DNA from: Gymnogyps californianus
Lineage: Eukaryota; Chordata; Aves; Accipitriformes; Cathartidae
NCBI RefSeq assembly: GCF_018139145.2
Contig: NC_059500.1
Location: 51,392,663-51,456,662 of the forward strand
DNA: 64,000 nt
Reading direction: 5' to 3'
This document shows, one piece after another, positions 52,171-63,735 of this stretch (within the stretch, counting starts at the first letter, position 1; every line of letters begins with the position of its first letter). Made by a program: the position numbers and the translations under genes. The notes beneath the pieces were generated by a model that ran no database searches, was not told where the DNA came from, and saw nothing but the letters and a program-made list of their open reading frames with translations.

Positions 52171-52176
52171 GTAAGT

Positions 52177-54488
52177 ACATGGATTTCATCGTTTGAGTAT
52201 GTATACACATGTGTATCAACTTCAAAACTTCAATTTTATCCTCAAGGTTTTACAATACTTTATCTTAGTTTGAGCTTCTTCCTCTCCATTCATGCACTAT
52301 ATTACTGTCTGTTCCTCTCCTCTCCTGTTCTGTTTCTTCTATTAAACTGCTTCCTACATTTTGAACAAGTTTCTACCCTGTAAACCAGGAACAATCAATG
52401 GTTTGCTTCAACAATCCCTGTAATTCTCATCTTTGTAAAGTCTTTCTATTAATATGTCAGTTTAGTCTCCATAGTAATTAGCTTGAAGATATAGAGGTGA
52501 ACGTGTGCACACATGTTTCTTTGTGATTTAAGAATCTCACTGCAGAAGCATGTCTGTTTGAGGGTGACACATACACTCAGAGTGCCTGATGTACACTGGA
52601 AAGTAGAAAGCAGTCAACTTTTCTGTCAAAGGAAATCAAAACAACAATCATGTCATATGCTGCTTCTCTGTATTGACACTTGTATATCTCGCTGAATGCA
52701 AAAAAAGAAAGGTATCCAGAGGAAATAAAGAGTAAGTTATTTAGTATTTCTTGTGCCTATTCACTTGTTCTTCCAAACACTTTTGCAGTTTTTTTTCTAA
52801 AAACTGATTTTTTTCCCCCCAAAATGAAAATATTAAAGGTAGTTTCTCCTCCTCCACCCCTTCCTTTAATAGTAAAATAGCAAGGGAGTTTCTGGATGAA
52901 TAGACAGAATATAAATGATTTGTGAAAAATCATAAACATGCACCACGTAATTCAAGAGGCACTGTACAAGAATCTATACACTTTAGCATAATGTGATCAC
53001 CCGCATGTGAATCATTCCTCAAAGATCAAGAGGAGACAGAAGGAAGGGGGATAGCTACTTTGAACTTCATTTAATAAGAGAAATTAATTAGAAAAATACA
53101 ACAAAGGCTATTTTGTCTATGGTCCATGAAACCTTGGTTATAGATCCTATTAATATAATCTAAAAGAAAATCTGTTATATAATATATAATTTCTGTCAAC
53201 AGATATGAAATTACTTTTCATTAAAATTTCAAGGTTGCTAAATACTGTGTTTATAATGCCTAACAGAGTGCCTCACTGAGTCTCTTTCCGACTAAGAGTC
53301 AGAAATCAATAACATTGGTGCAGGTTTGGTTTACTTACAGTAAACCTAATGTCTCCAATGTGCTACACTGCAATTTAGTATTCTTATGAAAGAAGAAGTT
53401 ATTTGGAGACATATGATCTCTTTTTTACCAGCTTCTGCCCACAGTACTTGAGAGAATATTTTGCAAATAAGAAATTTTTCTATTTTTTTAGCATCTGTTA
53501 AAACAAGTTTATGTGGCTCTGTTTAGATTCTGAACCAGTAAAGTCATTTAAGTTCCTGAGTGTCTTTGAGGGAGAAAATAACACTCATCTTGAAGTCACT
53601 GAGAATACTTTCATGCTTAAAGATATACTGAAGAGTCTTCCTACTCAAGGGTCTTGAATTGTAGTCTTTCTGTGGAAGAGAACAAACCTTTAAATTGCTG
53701 TCAGAGAAAGTCTGACTTTCTATCAGATCATTTACTGATATTGCATTTAAATGAAATCCTAATTGTGATTGTTTTGTAATATAAGTAATCTTAGACTTAA
53801 AAGACATTTAAATAACTCAAAAATCACCGAAATTAGAGTTCATATTTACAAAATGTTAGCACTAGGACATGCACATTAGGGTTGCAAACACTTGTTCAGA
53901 CAAATAACTTTTATTACAAGAATGGAGTTTGTAATCAAGTGAAAACTCTAGATGTTTCATCCAAACTTTTTTGAATTTAAACTACATTTAATTTTTAAAG
54001 AAGAGTTTCTAAACATGCATCCAAAAGAGACTGATTTAGTTTCAAATCAAACTAAGTATTCCATTTGATCCCAAATAATTTTGACCAGTGAAGCTGTTTT
54101 TCTTATAGCTCTGTGTAGAATGAATTCTCATGAAGTCTTTCTTTTAAGACCTTGGGCCTTTCTTCTGCATCTTACACAAACTTACTTTAGACTTTAATAT
54201 CATTTTAAACAGTATCAAGCAGAGCACAACAAACAACCTAAAGCAGGGCCTAAGTAAACCTTTGCAGAGCTAGTTATTGCTCGTCTTGGGTAGCATGTTA
54301 TCCGTGCTGGGCACTTCCTCAACAATAGTCTTATGTCCAATGGGCTTAAAAACCGAAAGCCTGCTTGAGTTTTCTTCCTACCCCAGAGACAATTTGGCTT
54401 AAGAAATAGCATGTTTCATTCAAGGAAGCCTGATGATTTTGGGAGACACATAGAATAGATATAGAAGATACACAGTATATGCAATACA
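52177..54488. other. 2.3 kb AT-rich non-repeat DNA, no gene seen
   Basis: No supported feature. A T-run followed by a C-run sits at about 52808-52820. Confidence 0.6.
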
Positions 54489-54947
54489 TTGACTATCTGG
54501 GGTGGGTTCAGGGGAGGCCACTGAGAAGGTGGGGTTGAAGCCCTTGTGCTGTGAGGAGAGGCTGTGGGACCAGAGCTGGTTCAACCAGGAGAGGGGACAG
54601 CTTCAGGGGCATCCCTGGCACTGAAAGGAGGGGATGGGAGGGGATGGAGAAGACACAGCCGGGCTTTTCAGAGAGGTGCATGGTGGGAGCGGCAGCGGCA
54701 CAAGTTGAAACATGGGAGGCTCAGGCTGGAGATAAAAAGAAGCCTTTTCCCCATGCAGACAGCCCAATGGTGGAGCCGGGGCCCACGGAGATTGGGGCAT
54801 CTCTGACCTGGGGAGTTTCACACCTTGACTAGGTTAAGCCTGAGTAGCCCCGTCTGAGCCCACCACTGAGCCTGCTCTGGGGAGGGGCTGGGGCTGGAGA
54901 CTTCTCCAGGTCCCTGTCACCCTGAATTGTCCTGTGATCCTGTGATA
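54489..54947 (+). mobile_element. Diverged CR1 LINE fragment, 3' end
   Basis: A GC-richer 460-bp segment with CR1 3' phrases in order: CACAAGTTGAAACATGGGAGG, CTCAGGCTGGAGATAAAAAGAAGC, CACTGAGCCTGCTCTGGG...GGGGCTGGAGACTTCTCCAGGTCCC, and the CR1-type tail CCTGTGATCCTGTGAT ending at about 54947. It belongs to a different CR1 subfamily from the three other copies. The coding part before it is too altered to follow. Open frames of 70-93 codons across it on both strands are decay products. Confidence 0.82.
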
Positions 54948-55470
54948 ATTGCATTATTTTTGCAACTACTTAGCATTGTGGCTATAAATCACATTATATG
55001 GCACGTAGTCCGATGGACTTAAGGTTTGGGTAATCCATGCACTAGTAGATGAAAAATTTACATTTTAATTCTTTTGAAGTTTTACTTTCAGCACATCCCA
55101 GTCATCAATGTGTTTCATAATCCTGAGCAGTAGGAGAAACTAGATCTGACACTATGAAGAGTCACTGGAAAAAAACCTAAAAATGGTTAAAACCAACTCC
55201 TTTTAGGCAAATAAAGGGCTCCACAACTCTAGGCTTGTTTGGGGGAAGGCTTCTTTCCAGGCAGAATTCAAAAGTTTAAGGAGCAGGCAGTGGTCTTGGT
55301 TCACTTGGATAAAATCACCTAGCATGTAAGTACAATAAACAGGATGAAATACAAATATAGTGATTTCTGTGTTTGTTTTGTTTTGCCTTTTGTGCATCTT
55401 CCTCATGTCTACTGGCACCTTCAGTGAAACGGTTAAGAAAATATTTACATTTCAATATGCTTTGTGTAAC
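54948..55470. other. 0.5 kb AT-rich spacer between two CR1 copies
   Basis: No feature recognised. Confidence 0.6.
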
Positions 55471-56845
55471 ATAGAATCATAGTATTCTAGAATCATGGAA
55501 TCATAAAATGGTTTGGGTTGGAAGGGGTATTTAAAGATCATCTAGCCCAGCCCCTCTGCCATGCACAGGGACATCTTCCACTAGATCAGCTTGCTCAAAG
55601 CCCCCCATCCAACCCGACCTGCAACACTTCCAATGATGGGGCATGCACAACTTCTCTGGGCAACCTGCTCCAGTGTTTCACTATCCTTACTGTAAAAACT
55701 GTCATCCTTAGGTCCAATCTAAATCTACCACCTTTTAGTTTAAAAATGTTGCCCCTTGTCCTGTCACTACAGGCCCTAGTCTGTCTCCATCTTTCTTAGA
55801 AGCCCCCTTTATATATTGAAAGGCCGCAATAAGGTCTCCCCAGAGCCTTCTCTTTTCCAGGCTGAACAACCCCAACTCTCACACCCTTTCCTCATAGGAG
55901 AGGTGTTCCAGCCCTCTGATCATTTTTGTGGCCCTCTTCTGGACCTGCTCCAACAGGTCCATGTCTTTCTTGTACTGAGTCCAGAGCTGGATGCAGTACT
56001 CCGGGTGGGGTCTCATGAGAGCGGAGCAGAGGGGTAGAATTACCTCCCTCAATCTGCTGCCCATGCTTCTTTTGATGCAGTCCAGGATACAATTGCCCTT
56101 CTGAGCTACAAGCGCGCATTGCTAGCTCATGTCCAATTTTTTATCCACCAGTATCCCCAAGTCCTTCTCCACAGGGCTGCTCTGAATCCATTCATCTCCC
56201 AGTCCGTACTGATATTGGGTACTGCCCTAACCCGGGTGCAGGACCTTGTACTTGGCCTTGTTGAACTTCATGAGGTTCACATGGGCCCACTCCTCAAGCC
56301 TGTCAAGGTCTCTCTGGATGGCATCTCTTCCCTCAAGTGTATCAACTGCACCACTCAGCTTGGTGTCACCTACAAAGATCCTGAGGGTGCACTCAATCCC
56401 ACTGTCTATGTCATTAATAAAGATATTGAATAGTACTGGTCCCAGTACGGTGTCCCCCTGAGGCACACCACTTGTTACTGATCTCTACTTGGACATTCAG
56501 CTCTTGACTGCAACTCTTCGGATGCAGCCATTCAGCCAATTCCTTATCCATCTAACAATCCATCCATCAAACCTGTATCTCACCAATTTAGAGACAAGGA
56601 TGTTGTGCAGGACCATGTCAAAGGCCTTGCAGACATCAAGATAGATTACCTCAATTGCTCTTTCCTTATCCACCAACGCAGTCACTCCATTGCAGAAGGC
56701 CACCAGATTAGTCAGGCACAATTTGCCCTTTGTAAAGCCATGTTGGCTGTCTCAAATCACCTCCCTGTCATCCATATGCCTTGACATAGCTTCCAGGAGG
56801 ATCTCTTCCATGATATTACCAGGTCCAGAGGTGAGGTTGACTTCC
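55471..56845 (-). mobile_element. CR1 LINE, 5'-truncated, about 1.4 kb
   Basis: On the minus strand, the tail (ATAGAATCAT / AATCATGGAATCAT octamers) lies at 55471-55507, followed by the 3' UTR (GTTTGGGTTGGAAGG, CATCTAGCCCAGCCC). The C-terminal half of ORF2 extends up to about 56845. The homology stops after the block upstream of the KANMASQ-like region, around AGGTCCAGAGGTGAGG at 56820-56836, so this copy began within the reverse transcriptase fingers. It has the same orientation and the same general subfamily as 4111-6435. Confidence 0.93.
55581..56721 (-). pseudogene. CR1 ORF2 remnant: reverse transcriptase palm and C-terminal domain
   Basis: Readable right to left: [11 protein letters not shown] and YLDVCKAFD (palm motif A region), then motif B as [20 protein letters not shown], then motif C altered to FVGD (the first catalytic Asp is Gly, codon at 56368-56370), then the conserved [17 protein letters not shown] and NKAKYKVLH stretch, RPHPEYCIQLW, and [17 protein letters not shown]. 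The frame is broken by TGA 56497-56499, TAG 56485-56487, TAG 56227-56229 and TGA 55879-55881. The natural stop is TAG at 55581-55583. A lost catalytic Asp plus several stops make it inert. Confidence 0.9.
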
Positions 56846-58389
56846 TCTGACTGTAGTAAAATGCTGGTGTCTGAAAGTGTCTTTTTCTTTTAACAGCATT
56901 CTTCTGACTGTGACCATAGAGAATTCTTTCCCTTCTTTACAGTATCTGCTGTCCTTTCACAATTATTACCTATCTCTAATGGCCTTTCTGTTGTAGTATC
57001 TGTATTATTTTGTTAATTCTTCATTTGTTTTCAGCTTAACTTTAAGATCAATGAACTTACTTGCCAATTTGACAGGACCATCCGTTGTTTGTGTAATTAA
57101 TTAAGCCTTTTTTTTAATTCAAGTCCAACAGATCTTATTGAATTTAATTGCCAGTCAATCACAGAGCAAATTCTTGCTGAAATTAAAATCCTGTTCTGCA
57201 AGGAGAAACAAAGCTTCAGCCGTTTCTTTAGGTTGCTGTTGTGTCTGGCCCTGACACTCTTAAAACAAGAAAACTGGATTTTCATCTTCGCAAATCCTGA
57301 TACTCTTTTTTTTTTTTTTTTTTTTAGTTAAACACCTTTCAAATTGAAACACTCCTGTCTAGCACTAACAGATTAAATGGTATATAACAGAGAAAACATC
57401 TCAGAGATTGCTGCTATATTTCAGAACCATTCTGTAGGAGTAAATCAAGTGAGATAAGTACTGGTATAACGTGGGGAAGGAAAAGGGCACAAATCTTTAC
57501 ACTTGCTTTGCTCTCTGGTTATAGTCATCAATATTACAATCAAGAAAATGCATGGTCACTATTCATAATTTACATTACTTTGAATAATACTCAAGAAATA
57601 TCACTCCTTTATCATGAGAGTTACAAGTGAAATTAACAACTTACCTATAAAATTTTCTGAAGCCTTGCAAGCTGGCAGCCATTCTCCCTTTTATTCTTAT
57701 TTCAATTTGCACTGTGGTGCTGGTCCCTCCTGAACATGCCATTCTGGAAGCACTGTTGTGGACAGGAGTCAATCATTTTGAAGTCTGAAAAAGGTGGGTT
57801 GTTAGTGGGATAGGCGGGGAAAATCTAACTTTATCTCCATAGCCCATGCCAAAACAAGGTTGCACTGATTTCAGTGGTCACTCCACTCCTCTAACTCATT
57901 GGCTTCAATCGGAGTTTTGCTTCACTAAGGATTTTGTGATCAGACACTTCATTTGGACAAAATGGATCCATTTTTCAAATTGCCACTGTGTGCTTGGGAA
58001 GGTCAAAGCTGTATTTTATGTAAGCTAAACTAAAGAAGACTTGGGCTGTGGGGAAGACAGTGACAATGAGAACAAGAAAGACAGAAGATGAGAAGGGAGG
58101 CAGAAAGGGTGTGACCGCACTTCATTTTCCCTTTAAGTTCCTGGGAAGATGTTATCAGTGATCTACTTGTTTTGTTTCCACGTGTTACTACCCCCTGATA
58201 TTTAATGTTTTGGAGATAGTTGAGGAAGATAACGGTTTTATTTTGCTGCTTCACCAGCCTTAGCAATTATTTTTCTATTAATGATTAAACATTGTCATTA
58301 TCCATCTTAAGCCTGAGAGTGTGGCCTAACAAAGCTCCAAAATCATTACCCTTATCTCAGAACTTTTGAAGAGTTGTTTGACACCTACT
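56846..58389. other. 1.5 kb AT-rich non-repeat DNA, no gene seen
   Basis: Contains T20 at 57306-57325. No supported exon or RNA gene. Confidence 0.6.
57306..57325 (+). repeat. Poly(T)20
   Basis: Homopolymer of 20 T. Confidence 0.9.
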
Positions 58390-59580
58390 TTTCTGTTAGC
58401 GGTTACTGAATCTGGCAGCCTGACAGTGACAAGGCTGCCACAGGTCCCTGCCTCCAACCCCACCAGGTTGAGGGGGAAAGCTGGTGAGGCTGAGCATGTG
58501 GTCCCAGTAATGCATACACAAACACACATATACAATATGTGTATATGCACATAGACGCAGCAGGCCATACAGATCCACACAGGCAGAAACCACAGCACTC
58601 TCACAAATACAGATAGCACTTGCAACCTCATCCTTGCCACTGGTACAGAGCCCCTTGAACAGACACACACACACACATGCACGAATGTGAATCCCCTGGG
58701 AGCTGGGCTTAGACACACAGTCTGTCCAGTAACTTCCCCTGGATCCTCCTATCTCTCTCTCTCACACACACATGCACACATACATGCACACAAACACCCA
58801 CCAGCAGGTCTCTCAGTCGACCCCCACCCCCGCGGTCCCTCCAGCGCTAGTCTTGGACCCCTGGTCCCTTCGAGAGCCAACCCCTCTGGGTGCCTCACCC
58901 TCAGAGACACCCACAGCCAGGTCCCGGGCCACTTGCCCTGCTCCCCATCTGGTCAGGCTGCACATTCGCTGGTGATCACACAGCAGCACACACACTCATG
59001 CTGGCTCCAGTGGCTGCCACCATGGACACACAGACCCTGACCCACGGTGCCCTTCCGCAGCCACCATCCACCCCTCTGCACACACATGGGACAGGGCTCC
59101 TCACCCAGGAAACAGAAATGGAGATCAGAGAGAAGACAAGGTGGACCGCGCCAACTGGGTGCAGGGCATGGCCCCATGAGCACACTGGCCAGCCCCTGCT
59201 CACACCTCTCTGGCCCCTTGTATACCTTTTCCCCTCTGTTTTCCCATGCTTGCTCCTCCTCAAACCACCTTGATCCCCACCTCTCCTGCCTCTGGTTCCT
59301 CCCCTACACATCCCACAGTAAGCCTTGTGCCACCCCCTGCACCCCGTGAAGCGTCCCGCACATGTGGGCAGTGACCCCTCAGTTTGTGATGAGACCCGGA
59401 GAGCCCCCATGGACTCAGGGTGCTGGATGTTCCCCAGCCCCTGGGGCAGAGGCTCCCTGGGACATGCTGGGGAGGGGCCACGTGGGTGCTGGGGGTTCTG
59501 GATGGGGTATTGACACCCTCCCCCATGGTGCCTCTGGGGTCCTTCATGGGGGCGGTGGCATTATCTGACCGGTCATCATT
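58390..59580. other. GC-rich block of unknown origin with CA-rich repeats
   Basis: About 1.2 kb stands out from the AT-rich surroundings. The left part (58510-58800) carries CACA-rich phrases, including (CA)n at 58662-58678 and CACACA/TGCACA runs at 58760-58800. The right part (58800-59570) is C- and G-rich with scattered CpG (for example CCCCGCGGTCC, GGACCGCGCC, GACCGGTC), yet by rough count CpG is still well below expectation, so it is not a classical CpG island. Frames of 60-144 codons occur on both strands in overlapping registers without recognisable domains. I see no LTR termini, target duplication or CR1 tail. It may be an old, unrecognised repeat, a degenerate minisatellite, or a former CpG-rich element. 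Confidence 0.6.
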
Positions 59581-60286
59581 CCTCTCTGCCCCTCTGTGCT
59601 CCTTCTATGGAAACAAGTCTTTTTATCACATAACCTGAAAATCTCCCGTTAATATCTTATGTTAGAGTCAGAGAGGTTAAAGATGAGAAAGACCTGTTTT
59701 AATTTCCTAGGAAGGAAACATCTCTGCTGAACAATGCATTGAACTACTTGAATTTAATCACCTACACTGGGATCATATATGACAAGGCTTTCATCATGTC
59801 CGTTAAGAAATCATTTTGCTTTCTATTAATTTGAATTCCTCCATTATTTTATGACTATATTTTTAACTAGGTATTTTTGGTGTTTCATTGTTTGTTCAAT
59901 GTCCTTTGCTTGCTTCATCCCCAAAAAATCAAACTTTCATAAACTCTTTTCTTTTTTAGCTCTTCCACTTAACTGAACTCTGTTAGTTTATTCTAAGAGC
60001 AGCTTTGCACAGAATTTAATCTCTGCTATTCATACTGTTTGAATAATGACAAAAAAATACATTCTCTTCTATGGGATTTTGGATAATTTTACCTGAAAAA
60101 GACTATTGAATGGATAGAATTAATCCACTTCAGCCTCCTTGAAAAAAAAGTTTGTTCTGATAATATTTGCTAAAGCAAAGGCCACTTTGATGTACATTTT
60201 GATGTGAAAATATTTTCATTTGATTTAAATGTAAAAATATTGTCCTTGAAAAACAATCTCTTCTTCATGTTCTCCTTTTTCTTCAG

Positions 60287-60438
60287 GAGCAGAAAATATC
60301 TGGCTGGACTTCATTTACCAAGATGTGTTAATCCGTGTACAGTGCCCTCTTGATAAAGGGCAGCCATTCATCAAGGCTCTGAACTTTACGGTACTTTATG
60401 CCCCTTTCCTGCACACTAAGTCCGCATCTTCTTTTTGC
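60287..60438 (+). other. Exon-like open segment after a good splice acceptor (unproven)
   Basis: A pyrimidine-rich TTCTCCTTTTTCTTCAG ends at 60286. In one frame the following 150 bases stay open to TAA at 60439-60441, giving a peptide that begins AENIWLDFIYQDVLIRVQ and runs to HTKSASSFC. It could be a terminal coding exon, a pseudogene relic or chance. No good donor, no poly(A) signal at the expected place and no family match were recognised. Confidence 0.2.
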
Positions 60439-60805
60439 TAAATAGCAATAATTGCACCCTTCAAATCATCTATCAAATCACAATACCTTGCTCAACAGTG
60501 CAGTTATAAAGGTACATGAGCATAAAAAGAACAGATGAAGTCCACTGCAGAATTCCTCTCTCTAGGTGGTACATATAGGCACCTCAGAATCCGTGAGTTA
60601 CCGTTGGATTCTTTTTGATTTGCTGTTGTTGTTGTTATAATGCATATTTTTTCCACTTGCAGTTTAACAACACTAATAAATGAAGCTGGAGGACTGTTCT
60701 CTGTTTACCTCACTGGGGTACCACCAGCATTCTCAAAAAAGCCTAACTGAGGCTCCTCATGATTGGAGAGACTAAATCAGGCAGTCCTGACCTCATGATA
60801 CCAAT

Positions 60806-60841
60806 ACAGAAGATGAAGCCACTACAGAAGATGAAGCCACT
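60806..60841 (+). repeat. 18-bp perfect tandem duplication
   Basis: ACAGAAGATGAAGCCACT occurs twice head to tail with no difference, a recent slippage duplication. Confidence 0.92.
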
Positions 60842-63085
60842 TGTGGCCAATTAATCTTCTGGTTAAGGTTCACAAGGACCTATCCCTGGCATTTCCCACC
60901 CCCACCTCCCCAGATGAATAACTATATTATGACATTTCTTCCTTTATTTGACTTGATGAAACTAAGTAGGCCTTCTTTGAGTCTGTCATTAGGCCTTGGG
61001 TTTTTTCCTGATGTTTTTCAAAGCACCAGCAAGGTCTCTCAAAATGCTGACATCTCAGTCTACTGCAATGAAAATCCGATGGGCTCAAGACGCTCTCCAA
61101 GGAGATTATGTAGATCTTTGCAAACAGACTTATCTTGAATCTGCTTCCCACAGGCACAGCTGACTGTAGTGTGGTTGTTAACTGTAAAATCTATTATGTT
61201 GACTGCCTGGTGACAACTCTGGTGGTAGTGATTGCTATATATCATTGTATTTATGTATGTGTATTACATGCCCATACCAGGACACAATATTCAACTGCTA
61301 AGAAGACAAAACTTTTTCAAGATTTACTAGGTTTTATTGTTTGCCTCCAGATCATCTAGTAAATTTGTGAAATACCTTGTTCTTAATTTTATTTTTGGCC
61401 AGCAGCCTTTGGAAATATTGAACAGTACGCACCTACATCAATGAGCTATTTTAGGAAGTTGCTGTGCCTGAGTTTAGTGCCAAGGAAGATGACCTTTTGG
61501 TATATTTGCATGACAGTTACTCAAGAAAAACATAGATATTTTTAATTTTTATAGGATACCATTGGAATATTTGAGTTGTCAAAATATCAGACAGTCCTTT
61601 AATTTTTCTTCCCAAGTTTACATACCTTTTGTATAAATGTAGTCTCTTCAGTCGACTCGAACCCTTTATGATATTTAATGACAAGTAATTTTTTCTATTC
61701 TCCGGTGAACTGTTATTTACCCTTACTAGTATTTTACTTTGATTTCTCATCAGAGTGCTGTGGATAAAGACTTACTCAGTTTTTCTACAATCTGCTATTC
61801 ATGTGGTATTTAAAGTCTTCCAGTTGTCCTTTTAGTGGTGCAATGGTTTCCATCATCACTCTCCTCCCCTTAAGCACTAAAAGAGTACTTTATTGTTTCA
61901 GTAATTTCTTCTGCTGTTTCAGTGGCTTACAGTGCAATTAAAACTACCTCAGACAGACAGATGGGAATACCCATTCACATAATCGTATCTAGCCACACTA
62001 TCTTCATGCCACGTCTTAACTGTTACCCATATTGAGTCCAAAGCTTGCAGTATCCCAAACAGCAAGATAATCTACCTGAGACTGCCTTAGCTGAATTAAG
62101 TTGTGACATTCTTGAGGCTCTGGAAGATCACTCGTCCTGCTGTTTTCTTGCTATTGTTTGCATTTCAGAGAAAATAACAACTTTGCCTGGCATACACCTT
62201 CTCTGTTGTTGTTTCAGGGCTTTTTTGGTCTTTTTTAAAAATTACTATTATTTTACATGGCTTCATCAGCTTGAAGTGAAGGATCTACACTTGTACTGAA
62301 TTTTTACCAGTTAAAAGTAAGATAATATGAAGCTTCTACCTTTTTGTGTGGGTGGTTGAGCTTTTAGTACATGGCAGATACATTCAGGTTTCATTGCTGT
62401 GCAATGGTCTTGTTTGTGCAAAATGTTGTTTCTCTAAATGTTCAGTATGAAATGCTTTTATGGGTGAGTCTATTTTATCTATAAATAATCCTTCCTAGTC
62501 AGTAATCTAGAAGACTCCAAACCATAAATTGACAGTTAGAACGTTATTCTTCATTGAAGAAATTACTGCACTTGGACTTTGGGTTGGCATTTCCTTATAT
62601 ATTCTGCCTACCAATTGCACAGCAATACAAGGAAAAGGGGAAATACTATTTTAATATTTTTGAAGGAAACTGAAAGCTCATAATATAAGGTCTAGACATA
62701 CTTTGCATTCATATCCAAAGCATTCAAAGATATCAATGGAGGATTAGCAGAATTTGCATAGATAAGCTTCAGCATAGCTTTCCAAATAGCTTTTTTTGAC
62801 ACAGGTGTTAACTTTTGTCAACACTGTCCAGAAAATGTGTTTGGAGTTCAGTCCTGCAGGGTGTGAACACACTGGCTCTGTTACAGTAAAATAGGAAAAC
62901 ATATGCTTGAAATTAGGATGCGCATAAACACTTTTCAAAACTGCAGAATGAGAGATGGGTATTTTTCAAGATGAAGCTCTATGTGACAATAAGACTACTT
63001 TAAAATTCATAAAATATTCTTAACGTTGTCTATGTGGATAGAGCAATGAATTATTATCTAATTGTATTGCTTTGTAGTAGCATCT

Positions 63086-63735
63086 GAGAAGGGAAGGGAA
63101 GGGAAGGGAAGGGAAGGGAAGGGAAGGGAAGGGAAGGGAAGGGAAGGGAAGGGAAGGGGAGGGGAGGGGAGGGGAGGGAGGGGAGGGGAGGGGAGGGAAG
63201 GGAAGGGAAGGGAAGGGAAGGGAAGGGAAGGAAGGGAAGGGAAGGGAAGGGAAGGGAAGGGAGGGGAGGGGAGGGGAGGGGAGGGGAGGGGAGGGGAGGG
63301 GAGGGGAGGGGAGGGGAGGGGAGGGGAGGGGAGAGGAGAGGAGAGGAGAGGAGAGGAGAGGAGAGGAGAGGAGAGGAGAGGAGAGGAGAGGAGAGGAGAG
63401 GAGAGGAGAGGAAAGGAAAGGAAAGGAAAGGAAAGGAAAGGAAAGGAAAGGAAAGGAAAGGAAAGGAAAGGAAAGGAAAGGAAAGGAAAGGAAAGGAAAG
63501 GAAAGGAAAGGAAAGGAAAGGAAAGGAAAGGAAAGGAAAGGAAAGGAAAGGAAAGGAAAGGAAGGAGAGGAAGAGGAGAGGAGAGGAGAGGAGAGGAGAG
63601 GAGAGGAGAGGAGAGGAGAGGAGAGGAGAGGAGAGGAGAGGAAAGGAGAGGAAAGGAGAGGAAAGGAGAGGAAAGGAGAGGAAAGGAAAGGAGAGGAAAG
63701 GAGAGGAAAGGAGAGGAAAGGAGAGGAAAAAAAGA
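63086..63735 (+). repeat. 650-nt uninterrupted purine tract of GGNNA pentamers
   Basis: Every base from 63086 to 63735 on the plus strand is A or G. The pentamer changes in blocks: GGGAA (about 63091-63155), GGGGA (63156-63194), GGGAA with one GGAA slip near 63229 (63195-63258), GGGGA (63259-63330), GGAGA (63331-63410), GGAAA (63411-63560), a short irregular joint (63561-63575), GGAGA (63576-63640), then an alternating ten-base unit GGAAA-GGAGA (63641-63726). The 230- and 274-codon frames across it are repeat translations and not genes. Confidence 0.98.

Larger units (their letters stand above)
59581..63085. other. 3.5 kb AT-rich non-repeat DNA, no supported gene
   Basis: Contains an exon-like segment at 60287-60438 and an 18-bp tandem duplication at 60806-60841, listed separately. 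Nothing else was recognised. Confidence 0.6.

Noticed and set aside
58687..59410. Overlapping frames up to 144 codons in the GC-rich block
   Set aside because: Present in many registers on both strands, as expected where stop codons are rare, and no domain is visible.
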